Positions 1-7,194 of a DNA stretch of 10,864 nt are shown here, piece after piece (position 1 is the stretch's first letter; every line of letters begins with the position of its first letter). Position numbers and translations under genes: made by a program. Origin of the DNA: an uncultured Clostridia bacterium (GTDB taxonomy: Bacteria > Bacillota > Clostridia > Oscillospirales > CAG-272); NCBI GenBank assembly GCA_937893945.1, contig CALCTA010000145.1:1-10864 (forward strand), in the 5' to 3' direction. The notes under the pieces are model-generated. The model saw nothing but the letters and a program-made list of their open reading frames with translations. It made no database searches and was not told the origin of the DNA.

Positions 1-50
1 GAGTAATTCTTTTACGTCAGGAATTTGAATAATACGTCTTTACGGGAACA
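1..50. other. Upstream intergenic edge or tail of a preceding gene
   Basis: All three plus-strand frames hit a stop within the first 32 bases (stops ending at 6, 28 and 32), so any upstream gene can contribute only a few residues here. In related Firmicutes the preceding gene is usually coaBC, but nothing in these bases can confirm that. The hexamer TACGTC occurs twice, 20 bp apart (13-18 and 33-38). I see no convincing promoter. Confidence 0.3.
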
Positions 51-63
51 AGGAGGAAATGAT
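51..63 (+). promoter_or_regulatory. Ribosome-binding site that fixes the priA start
   Basis: AGGAGG at 51-56 followed by a 7-base spacer places translation initiation at the ATG at 64. An in-frame TTG at 25 would lengthen the protein by 13 residues, but then this Shine-Dalgarno site would lie inside the gene. The ATG at 64 is therefore preferred. Confidence 0.85.
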
Positions 64-2571
64 ATGGCTGAATACGCAGGACTTCACATTCTCAGAAGTC
101 CATACCATATAGACAACGCCTACGATTATTTTCTTCCGCCTCATCTCCGCTCAGAAGTGAGCGTAGGAGATTTCGTAACGGTTCCCTTTGGCGTCGGAAA
201 CACAAGGGAGATCGCTTTGGTGGTCTCCCTTAAAGATTGCCCTGCCTCCCCCACGCAGAATTACAAGCCGATAGACTCGGTGTGCGACAAGTCCCTCTCA
301 CTTTCAGAGGAGATGCTCGGTCTTTGCTTCTTTATGAAGGAGCAAACGCTCTGTACTATCGGAGACGCTGTGAGAAGCATGATTCCCGCGGCGGCACTCA
401 CAAGACCGTTTGAGATATATCGCTTATCCGAGGACGAGCCTGTGGGCGAGGACGGACTTGACGACACCACGCGTTTTATTCTTGAGCATATCAGAAAAAA
501 AGGCAAGGCAGATACCGAATCCTTAAAAAACAGCTTCGGCCCTGCCCTCAAGCCTGCGCTCAAAAAGCTTACCGACGGTGGATTTATAATCAAGGACTTT
601 GAGATAAAGGAAAGCTCGCGTAAGACTGAAAATCTCTACAGACTTCTTGTCAGCCGCGAGGTTGCCGAGGCTATACTTACGCGGACTCACGGACAGATAA
701 AGCTGCGCTCCGAGGCGCATCTCGGCGCGCTTAAGTATTTTCTCACTTGCGGTCTTGACGAGATAAGCGAGAAGCAGATACTCGCTGACTGCGACCTGAA
801 ATCAGCTCAGCTAAAGGCGCTCTGCGATAAGGGAGTAATTGAAAAGCTCAAACGAGAGATAGACCGCGGACTTGCGCTCGTGCGCCCCGAGGATTACAAC
901 TGCAACTACAAGGACGCCTCTCCCATAATCCTCAACGACGAGCAGCAAGCAGCATTTGAAACGCTTAAGAGCTTTACCGACAGCGGCGAGCCGAAGGCGG
1001 CTCTGCTTCACGGAGTTACGGGAAGCGGCAAGACCTCGGTAATGATGCGAGCTATCGACCACGTGCTTGACGGCGGCAGAAGCGTTATAGTTCTTCTCCC
1101 CGAGATAGCACTTACTCCGCAGACACTTGAAATATTCTGCTCAAGATACGGAAAGCGAGTGGCTATAATACATTCAGGTCTCTCAGAGGGAGAGCGCCTT
1201 GATACCTACAGAAGAATAAAGAACGGCGGCGCTGACGTAGTCATCGGCACACGCTCTGCCGTTTTCGCTCCGCTCGACAATCTCGGAATGATAGTCATTG
1301 ACGAGGAGCAGGAGCATACCTATAAATCGGATATGAATCCGAAATATCACGCCAAGGATATCGCGAGATACCGCTCGGCGCATCAGAATTCACTTATGCT
1401 TCTCGCATCGGCTACACCCTCCTTTGACAGTTATTACAAGGCAAAGGAAGGAAAATACGCTCTCATAAAGCTGAAAAACCGCTACGGCGGCGCAAAGCTT
1501 CCTCGCGTGTCGGTAGTGGATATGAGAAAGAGCGCCGCGGGCGGAGTTACATCTCCGCTTGGTAATATGCTCTGTGAGAAGCTGGTGGAAACAAAGGAGC
1601 TTGGAAATCAGTCCATACTCTTTATCAACCGCAGAGGATATAACAATTTTCTCTCTTGCAGAAGCTGCGGAGAGGCTGTTTCCTGCCCCACCTGCAGCGT
1701 TTCTATGACCTATCATACATACGGCGGCTCTTACGACCGCGGCGAGCTGAGGTGTCATTGGTGCGGCAGAAGAATGCCCGTGCCCACGACCTGCCCTTCC
1801 TGTCAGAGCGAGCATATCGCGCGTATGGGATACGGCACTCAGCGCATTGAGCAGGAGCTTTCCGAGCTTTTGCCAAGTGCGGAGATACTGCGAATGGACA
1901 CCGACACCACGAGCGCCAAGAACGCCTACGAGGAGCTGCTTGGAAAGTTCCGCAGAAGAGAGGCGGATATACTTCTCGGCACACAGATGGTAACAAAGGG
2001 GCACGACTTCCCTGCCGTTACGCTCGTCGGAGTTCTGCTTGCCGACGCATCGCTCTATCTTGACGACTACCGCGCATCCGAGCGCACCTTTGCGATGCTG
2101 ACACAAGTCATCGGTCGTGCAGGCAGAGCCGACAAAGAGGGAGAGGCGATAATACAGACGAACAATCCCGACAACGACTGCTTAAGGCTTGCTTGCAAGC
2201 AGGATTACGAGAGCTTCTACGAAAACGAGATAAGGCTTCGCAAGCAGCTTCGCTTTCCGCCCTTCTGCGATATCGCTCTTATGACGCTATCATCCGGAGA
2301 CGAAAAGGAGCTTATGAAGGCGTCGGCTATACTCTCAAAGAATTTTGAGACACTCGCAAAGGGTGAGTACAACGACCTGCCGCTGCTTACCTTCGGTCCG
2401 TTTGAGGCTCCCGTTTATAAGGTTGACAACAAATACAGAATGAGAATGGTGGTAAAGTGCAAGCTGAACAAGCGCTCGCGCGCTATGTTCTCTTCACTTC
2501 TCTCGGATTTCTCAAGGTCGGGTGCGAAGGGACTTAATCTTTCTATAGACTTCAATCCCTCAAACCTCTGA
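64..2571 (+). CDS. priA: Primosomal protein N' (replication restart helicase PriA)
   Basis: PriA is a superfamily 2 3'-to-5' DNA helicase that recognises stalled or collapsed forks and starts reloading of the replicative helicase. The product from the ATG at 64 is 835 residues. It has an N-terminal 3'-DNA-binding and winged-helix region (roughly residues 1-280), then the helicase core with Walker A GVTGSGKT at 317-324 and Walker B DEEQ at 413-416. Eight zinc-binding cysteines, in four CxxC pairs, lie at 532, 535, 541, 544, 564, 567, 577 and 580. The C-terminal helicase motifs GTQMVTKGHDFP and QVIGRAGRADK are intact. The Walker B is DEEQ rather than the DEEH of E. coli and Bacillus, which I believe is a common clostridial form. 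The zinc region carries a short insertion of about 6 residues between the second and third cysteine pairs. It is the first gene of the visible operon, 48 bp before def. Identification is secure. Confidence 0.97.
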   Translation: MAEYAGLHILRSPYHIDNAYDYFLPPHLRSEVSVGDFVTVPFGVGNTREIALVVSLKDCPASPTQNYKPIDSVCDKSLSLSEEMLGLCFFMKEQTLCTIGDAVRSMIPAAALTRPFEIYRLSEDEPVGEDGLDDTTRFILEHIRKKGKADTESLKNSFGPALKPALKKLTDGGFIIKDFEIKESSRKTENLYRLLVSREVAEAILTRTHGQIKLRSEAHLGALKYFLTCGLDEISEKQILADCDLKSAQLKALCDKGVIEKLKREIDRGLALVRPEDYNCNYKDASPIILNDEQQAAFETLKSFTDSGEPKAALLHGVTGSGKTSVMMRAIDHVLDGGRSVIVLLPEIALTPQTLEIFCSRYGKRVAIIHSGLSEGERLDTYRRIKNGGADVVIGTRSAVFAPLDNLGMIVIDEEQEHTYKSDMNPKYHAKDIARYRSAHQNSLMLLASATPSFDSYYKAKEGKYALIKLKNRYGGAKLPRVSVVDMRKSAAGGVTSPLGNMLCEKLVETKELGNQSILFINRRGYNNFLSCRSCGEAVSCPTCSVSMTYHTYGGSYDRGELRCHWCGRRMPVPTTCPSCQSEHIARMGYGTQRIEQELSELLPSAEILRMDTDTTSAKNAYEELLGKFRRREADILLGTQMVTKGHDFPAVTLVGVLLADASLYLDDYRASERTFAMLTQVIGRAGRADKEGEAIIQTNNPDNDCLRLACKQDYESFYENEIRLRKQLRFPPFCDIALMTLSSGDEKELMKASAILSKNFETLAKGEYNDLPLLTFGPFEAPVYKVDNKYRMRMVVKCKLNKRSRAMFSSLLSDFSRSGAKGLNLSIDFNPSNL

Positions 2572-2619
2572 CATGTAAAATATGTAAATATTCATTTTCG
2601 GAAATAAAAGGAGATATTT
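2572..2619 (+). other. AT-rich priA-def spacer with the def ribosome-binding site
   Basis: This 48-bp spacer is markedly AT-rich compared with the flanking genes. It contains a short tandem repeat of ATGTAAA (starting near 2573 and 2582) and a strong site AAGGAG at 2608-2613, 6 bases before the def ATG. A TAAAAT near 2576 resembles a -10 box but has no -35 partner at proper spacing, so I do not call a promoter. Confidence 0.4.
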
Positions 2620-3078
2620 ATGGCAAAACTCAAAATACTCAAGGTCGGCGACGAAGCGCTCCGCAAGGTCTGCCGCCCCGTAGAAAATATAACCCCCAGA
2701 GTTCTTCAGCTGCTCGACGATATGATAGAGACTATGCGCGCCGCAGACGGTGTTGGACTTGCCGCACCTCAGGTCGGCGTTCTTCGCAGAATAGTAGTTA
2801 TCGAAACTCCCGACGAGGGACTTTTTGAGCTTATCAACCCTAAGATAATAGCTTATTCGGGCGAGCAGATAAGCGAAGAGGGCTGTCTCTCTGTTCCGGG
2901 CAGATGGGGTACTACCAAGCGCCCTATGCACGTAACCGTAAGAGCGCTCAACCGCAAGGGTGAGACGGTGGATATCACGGGCTCGGGACTGCTCGCAAAG
3001 GCGTTCTGCCACGAGCTTGACCACCTCGACGGAAAGCTTTATATCGACGTGGCTATCAGTATGGATAGCACAGACTGA
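2620..3078 (+). CDS. def: Peptide deformylase
   Basis: This metalloenzyme removes the formyl group from the N-terminal formylmethionine of new proteins as they leave the ribosome. The 152-residue product has all three signature motifs: GVGLAAPQVG at 44-53, EGCLS at 87-91 (Cys89 is a metal ligand) and HELDH at 131-135 (His131 and His135 are ligands, Glu132 is catalytic). The third motif is preceded by Cys130 where many homologues have Gln. It ends soon after motif 3, without the extended C-terminal helix of E. coli Def, which fits the short clostridial form. It sits directly before fmt (14-bp gap), the enzyme that puts the formyl group on, a pairing conserved across bacteria. Start supported by AAGGAG. 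Confidence 0.97.
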   Translation: MAKLKILKVGDEALRKVCRPVENITPRVLQLLDDMIETMRAADGVGLAAPQVGVLRRIVVIETPDEGLFELINPKIIAYSGEQISEEGCLSVPGRWGTTKRPMHVTVRALNRKGETVDITGSGLLAKAFCHELDHLDGKLYIDVAISMDSTD

Positions 3079-3092
3079 CAGGAGAGTGCCGA

Positions 3093-4034
3093 ATGAAGAT
3101 ACTGTTTATGGGTACTCCCGACTTCGCGCTCTTTTCTCTCAAGGCTCTCGTTGAGGAGAGCGGACACGAGATATGCGGAGTCATCACTCAGCCCGACAAG
3201 CCCAAGGGCAGAGGCTATGCGCTTCTCCCCCCACCCGTAAAGGTTTACGCCGAGGAGAAAGGAATAACCGTATATCAGCCCGCAACGCTTCGCGACGAAG
3301 CCTTTGCTTCACTTCTCACCGAGCTTTCCCCCGACCTTATCGTCGTTGTAGCATTCGGCAAGATACTGCCGCAAAGCGTTCTTGATTTTCCCAAATACGG
3401 CTGTATCAACGTACACGGCTCGCTTCTCCCCGAATATAGAGGCGCAGCGCCAATGCAGAGAGCGGTTATGGATGGTAAGACCGTAACGGGAATTACCACT
3501 ATGTATATGGCTGACGGCATCGACACCGGCGATATGCTTCTCAAATACGAGCTTCCTATAGGCGAGGACGACGATTTTGAAGTCGTTCACGATTCTCTCG
3601 GCGCTCTCGGCGCTAAGGCTCTGCTTGACACCATCCTTCTTCTTGAGAGTGGCGAGGCTGTTCGCGTGCCGCAGGATGAATCTCTCGCTACCTACGCTAA
3701 AAAGATAACCAAGGATGATTGCCTGCTCTGCTTTGATAACAGCGCACGCGCTCTCCATAATCTTATACGAGGACTTTCTCCCTTCCCTCTTGCCTTTACT
3801 CACACACCCGACGGCAAGCTTCTCAAAATAATCGAGACGAGAGTTGCCGATGATACGCGTGAGCATAGCGAGGATGAATGCGGCAGAGTTCTTTCTACTG
3901 ACAACGGAATAGAGGTAGCCTGCAAGACAGGCTCTATCCGCATACTCCGCCTTCTCCCCGAGGGTAAGTCGCGTATGTCAGCCGAGGACTTCATCCGCGG
4001 CAGAAAAATCGCGGTAGGAGATAAGCTCTCGTAA
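3093..4034 (+). CDS. fmt: Methionyl-tRNA formyltransferase
   Basis: Fmt transfers a formyl group from 10-formyltetrahydrofolate to methionine on initiator tRNA, which marks it for translation initiation. The 313-residue protein matches the family length. The N-terminal Rossmann-type transferase domain contains the catalytic triad Asn106, His108 and Asp144, at the same numbers as in E. coli. They lie within NVHGSLLPEYRGAAP (106-120) and DGIDTGD (141-147). The loop PDKPKGRG (34-41) is the usual tRNA acceptor-stem contact segment. The C-terminal OB-like domain (from about 207) ends with the typical segment MSAEDFIRGRKIAVGD. It follows def by 14 bp with the site AGGAGAG at 3080-3086, so the two are almost certainly co-translated. 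Confidence 0.97.
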   Translation: MKILFMGTPDFALFSLKALVEESGHEICGVITQPDKPKGRGYALLPPPVKVYAEEKGITVYQPATLRDEAFASLLTELSPDLIVVVAFGKILPQSVLDFPKYGCINVHGSLLPEYRGAAPMQRAVMDGKTVTGITTMYMADGIDTGDMLLKYELPIGEDDDFEVVHDSLGALGAKALLDTILLLESGEAVRVPQDESLATYAKKITKDDCLLCFDNSARALHNLIRGLSPFPLAFTHTPDGKLLKIIETRVADDTREHSEDECGRVLSTDNGIEVACKTGSIRILRLLPEGKSRMSAEDFIRGRKIAVGDKLS

Positions 4035-4058
4035 ATATACGAAAAGGAAGGTTTTCCT

Positions 4059-4760
4059 ATGATATTTGGACTTTTCGCTTACGACTGGACTATACTTCTG
4101 GTCATACCAGGATTTATAATCTCGCTCTGGGCGCAGATAAAGGTAAGCTCCACATTCAAGAAATATTCCAAGCTTCGCACTTATAAAGGAATAACAGGAT
4201 ACGACGCGGCAAGAAGGATACTTGACGCAAACGGTCTGCATCACGTGGCTATAGAGCGAGTAAGGGGCGACCTTACCGACCACTACGACCCACGAGCTAA
4301 TGTCATCAGGCTCTCGGACAGCGTTTATTCTTCATGCTCACCCGCCGCTATAGGCGTTGCCGCACACGAATCGGGACACGCAATTCAGTATGCGACAAAC
4401 TACGGACCTATAAGATTTCGCATGGGGCTCGTCTCTATAACCAACTTCAGCTCTATGCTCGCTATCCCGCTCTTTTTCATCGGTCTTGCCTTTGCGGCAG
4501 AGCCGCTGATGCTCGCGGGAATACTGATGTATTCAGCTATCGCATTCTTCCAGCTCGTTACTCTCCCCGTGGAGTTTAACGCGTCCGCCAGAGCCCTCAG
4601 AGTACTATCAAGCTCAGGAATGCTCTCCCCCGACGAGCTTGGAGCTTCAAAAAAGGTACTGACCGCCGCCGCTCTTACCTACGTTGCGGCGCTTCTGACA
4701 TCCTTGCTGACGCTTCTCAGACTCGTTCTTCTTGCGGGCGGAAGAAGCCGCAGAAATTAA
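4059..4760 (+). CDS. YugP-family membrane zinc metallopeptidase
   Basis: This is a 233-residue integral membrane protein of the YugP / Zn_peptidase_2 family (PF04298). The zinc motif HESGH lies at 103-107 within AAHESGHAIQY, and the family's downstream VEFNAS is at 171-176, where Glu172 is the likely third zinc ligand. Hydrophobic segments at about 8-27, 123-145, 148-170 and 198-226 suggest four membrane passes, with the catalytic site at the membrane face. The family is very common in Clostridia and usually lies, as here, between fmt and rsmB. Its substrate is not established, so a role in membrane-protein quality control is only a guess. It starts 24 bp after fmt behind AAGGAAGG. That site could pair with TTCCT just before the ATG, but the stem is only 5 bp. 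Confidence 0.9.
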   Translation: MIFGLFAYDWTILLVIPGFIISLWAQIKVSSTFKKYSKLRTYKGITGYDAARRILDANGLHHVAIERVRGDLTDHYDPRANVIRLSDSVYSSCSPAAIGVAAHESGHAIQYATNYGPIRFRMGLVSITNFSSMLAIPLFFIGLAFAAEPLMLAGILMYSAIAFFQLVTLPVEFNASARALRVLSSSGMLSPDELGASKKVLTAAALTYVAALLTSLLTLLRLVLLAGGRSRRN

Positions 4761-4780
4761 CAGACAGGAATTGATTTATC

Positions 4781-6061
4781 ATGACGCCGAGATCTCTTGC
4801 CTACGACCTTCTCCAAAAATCAGAAAAGAGCAAACAATACTCAAATATAGCGCTTGACCACGCCCTTGAGAAAAGCGGCATGAGCTCTGCCGATAAGCGA
4901 CTTGCATCGGCTCTCTTCTACGGCGTTACCGAGCGCAGAATAACGCTCGACTATCGCATATCTCAGCTTTCGGCACGTCCCGTGGACGAGCTTGACGCCG
5001 AGGTGCTTTGCGCTTTGAGAATGGGGCTTTATCAGCTTATGTACCTTGACAGAGTACCGCCGCACGCCGCCATAAACGAAACTGTTGGGCTTTGCAAAAA
5101 AAGGTTCAGCGGATTTGTAAACGCCATTCTCCGCGCTCACACGAGAGAGCCGTTTGTGCTTCCCTCTCGTGAGGATGCCGCCGAATATCTCTCTGTCTCC
5201 TGCTCGGTATGCAAGGCGCTCTGCGAGAGATTTATCTCTGTATTTGGCGTTGAAGAAGCAGAGCGGATACTTAACGGATTTTTCAGAGTTTCTGATACCA
5301 CTCTCCGCGTAAACACGCTTCGCACGAGCAGAGCGGATCTCGCGCTCAAATTAGAGGATGCCATACCTACCGATGTCTCTCCCGTAGGACTTTACGTCAA
5401 GGGCTCTGTCAGAGAGCTTTACGGATTTTCCGAGGGACTTTTCTTCGTGCAGGATCAAGCCTCGCAGATATGCGTAGAGGTGCTTGACGCAAGAGAGGGC
5501 GACCTCATGCTTGATATTTGCGCCTGCCCCGGCTCTAAGAGCTTTGGCTCGGCGATAAAAATGAATGGCGTCGGACGGATAATCGCCTTTGACCTTCACG
5601 AAAACAAGCTCTCGCTCGTAAGAGATAGTGCAAAACGCCTTGGAATAGACATTATCGAGACAGCCGCTATGGACGGTCGCACGCCTACACCTGAGCTTGT
5701 GGCAAAAGCAGACAGAGTTCTTTGCGACGTTCCCTGCTCAGGCTTTGGTGTTCTCGGCAAAAAGCCCGAGCTTCGATACAAGGACCCCGAGGAATCCTCA
5801 CGGCTTCCCGAAATACAGCGCGCCATACTTGAAAATGCCTCGCGCTACGTCAAAGAAGGCGGAGTGCTGGTCTATTCCACCTGTACACTTCTCCCCGAGG
5901 AAAACCAAAAAAATATCGAGGCTTTCCTCTCTTCCCACCCCGAATTCTCACTCGCTCCGTGGAGCGTTGGCTCTCTCGTATGCGAGAGCGGCATGATAAC
6001 TCTTATGCCGCATATACACAATACCGACGGATTTTTCATAGCTAAACTTATAAGGAAGTAA
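4781..6061 (+). CDS. rsmB: 16S rRNA (cytosine-5)-methyltransferase RsmB
   Basis: RsmB methylates C967 of 16S rRNA (E. coli numbering) using S-adenosylmethionine. The 426-residue product has an N-terminal NusB-like RNA-binding domain (about 1-125, including the RRITLDY and NETV motifs) followed by the methylase fold. The SAM-binding motif is DICACPGSKS (245-254), the clostridial variant of DxCAAPGGKT. Motif IV is DVPCSGFGV with Cys319, and motif VI is YSTCT with Cys368, the pair of cysteines used for release and attack in this enzyme class. The C-terminal GFFIAKL is typical. The start is less well marked than its neighbours: AGGAA lies about 10 bases upstream. The gap to the peptidase gene is 20 bp. 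Confidence 0.95.
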   Translation: MTPRSLAYDLLQKSEKSKQYSNIALDHALEKSGMSSADKRLASALFYGVTERRITLDYRISQLSARPVDELDAEVLCALRMGLYQLMYLDRVPPHAAINETVGLCKKRFSGFVNAILRAHTREPFVLPSREDAAEYLSVSCSVCKALCERFISVFGVEEAERILNGFFRVSDTTLRVNTLRTSRADLALKLEDAIPTDVSPVGLYVKGSVRELYGFSEGLFFVQDQASQICVEVLDAREGDLMLDICACPGSKSFGSAIKMNGVGRIIAFDLHENKLSLVRDSAKRLGIDIIETAAMDGRTPTPELVAKADRVLCDVPCSGFGVLGKKPELRYKDPEESSRLPEIQRAILENASRYVKEGGVLVYSTCTLLPEENQKNIEAFLSSHPEFSLAPWSVGSLVCESGMITLMPHIHNTDGFFIAKLIRK

Positions 6062-6070
6062 TATTTCTGT

Positions 6071-7144
6071 ATGAACACTCAAAAAGTCGATCTGCTCTCG
6101 CTTCTCCCCGACGAGCTTGAGGAATTTCTCATCTCGCTTGGCGAGCCCAAATACCGAGCAAAGCAGCTCTTTACACAGATGCACAGAGGCGTCTCCCCTG
6201 TTGATATGACCAATATCGGTAAGATCACCAAGCAAAAGCTTGACGAGGTAGCTTTCTATTCGCTCCCGAGGATAAAAAGAAAGCTTGTCTCGGCGATAGA
6301 CGGCACGGTCAAATATCTGTTTGAGCTATCTGACGGCAACTCGGTCGAGAGCGTAGTAATGAAATATAAGCACGGAAACACCATCTGCGTTTCCTCTCAG
6401 GTCGGTTGCCGTATGGGATGTGCCTTCTGCGCTTCAACTATCGGCGGAAAGCTGCGCGACCTCGCTCCCTCCGAGATACTCGGGCAGGTCCTCGTCGCGC
6501 AAAACGACACGGGCGAGCGCATTTCCAATATAGTTATGATGGGTATAGGCGAGCCGCTTGACAACTATCAGAACGTAATTAAGTTTCTCCGCCTTGTCGG
6601 TTGCGAGGACGGAATGAACATCGGCTATCGTCATATATCTGTCTCGACATGCGGTCTTGTTGATAAAATTGACATGCTCGCAAAAGAGGATATGCCCATA
6701 ACGCTTTCAATTTCGCTTCACGCCTCCGACGACGAGACGAGAAGCTCTATCATGCCTGTCAACAGACGATGGAACATTGCCGCACTGCTCGACGCGTGCA
6801 GACGCTACTATCAGTCAACAGGCAGGCGCATCTCCTTTGAATACACGCTTATTTCAGGCAAGAACGACTCTGTTGCCTCGGCAGAGCGACTTGCAAAGCT
6901 TCTCAACAAGGCTCTTCGCCCCTCAAAGAGTGATAGCTTCCCAATACACGTCAACCTCATTCCCGTCAATCCCGTAGCAGAGACAGAGTTTTCAGCCACG
7001 GGCAAGCAGGCTGTACAAAGGTTTGCAAAAACGCTTGAGGACAACGGCATACGCGCGACGGTCCGCCGCACGCTCGGTGCTGACATAAACGCTTCCTGCG
7101 GACAGCTTCGCCGCGAGGAAGAAAAAAAGAACGCGTACAACTGA
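6071..7144 (+). CDS. rlmN: Dual-specificity RNA methyltransferase RlmN (23S rRNA A2503 / tRNA A37)
   Basis: RlmN is a radical-SAM enzyme that makes 2-methyladenosine at A2503 of 23S rRNA and, in some bacteria, A37 of certain tRNAs, tuning the peptidyl-transferase exit tunnel and decoding accuracy. The 357-residue protein shows the cluster motif CRMGCAFC (Cys113, Cys117, Cys120). The two mechanistic cysteines are present: Cys106 in NTICVSSQ and Cys343 in ADINASCGQL, the residue that becomes methylated in the family. GIGEP (158-162) is the SAM-binding motif. Cys343 within GxDIxxxCGQL and the length support RlmN rather than Cfr, though the two are close. AAGGAAG overlaps the rsmB stop and lies 12 bases before the ATG, a rather long spacer. 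The gap is 9 bp, which suggests coupled translation. Confidence 0.95.
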   Translation: MNTQKVDLLSLLPDELEEFLISLGEPKYRAKQLFTQMHRGVSPVDMTNIGKITKQKLDEVAFYSLPRIKRKLVSAIDGTVKYLFELSDGNSVESVVMKYKHGNTICVSSQVGCRMGCAFCASTIGGKLRDLAPSEILGQVLVAQNDTGERISNIVMMGIGEPLDNYQNVIKFLRLVGCEDGMNIGYRHISVSTCGLVDKIDMLAKEDMPITLSISLHASDDETRSSIMPVNRRWNIAALLDACRRYYQSTGRRISFEYTLISGKNDSVASAERLAKLLNKALRPSKSDSFPIHVNLIPVNPVAETEFSATGKQAVQRFAKTLEDNGIRATVRRTLGADINASCGQLRREEEKKNAYN

Positions 7145-7152
7145 CCTATTCT

Positions 7153-7187
7153 CCTCTTTCAAAGTACATATTTACACGCGAAAGAGG
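7153..7187 (+). promoter_or_regulatory. Inverted repeat that pairs the ribosome-binding site of the PASTA gene
   Basis: CCTCTTTC at 7153-7160 is a perfect 8-bp inverted complement of GAAAGAGG at 7180-7187, separated by a 19-base AT-rich loop. The right arm is the Shine-Dalgarno sequence of the next gene, 7 bases before its ATG. If the RNA hairpin forms it would mask that site and lower translation of the PASTA gene relative to its operon neighbours. No T-run follows, so it is not an intrinsic terminator. What would open the hairpin is unknown. Confidence 0.5.
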
Positions 7188-7194
7188 TAATTTA

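Noticed and set aside
7..35. Possible promoter (TTCTTT, 17-base spacer, TAATAC) before priA
   Set aside because: Only two or three of six consensus matches in each box; priA is usually inside a longer operon.
25..63. Longer priA start at the TTG at 25
   Set aside because: The strong AGGAGG at 51-56 points to the ATG at 64, and the extra 13 residues do not look like PriA.
1300..1311. PriA Walker B DEEQ instead of DEEH
   Set aside because: To my knowledge this form is common in clostridial PriA proteins, and the rest of the helicase is intact.
1390..2106. 238-residue open frame antisense to priA
   Set aside because: It lies wholly inside the conserved helicase and zinc region of priA. It has no recognisable motif and arises from the GC-biased codon use that removes antisense stops.
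3309..3866. 185-residue open frame antisense to fmt
   Set aside because: Shadow of fmt, with no ribosome-binding site of note and no known domain.
4045..4058. Hairpin AGGAA / TTCCT over the peptidase ribosome-binding site
   Set aside because: Only 5 bp with three A-T pairs and a 4-base loop. Too weak to claim regulation without conservation data.
5953..5988. Two adjacent small inverted repeats (CGCTCC/GGAGCG and CTCTCG/CGAGAG) near the end of rsmB
   Set aside because: Short stems within conserved coding sequence, with no following T-run. Likely chance in a CTC/GAG-rich region.
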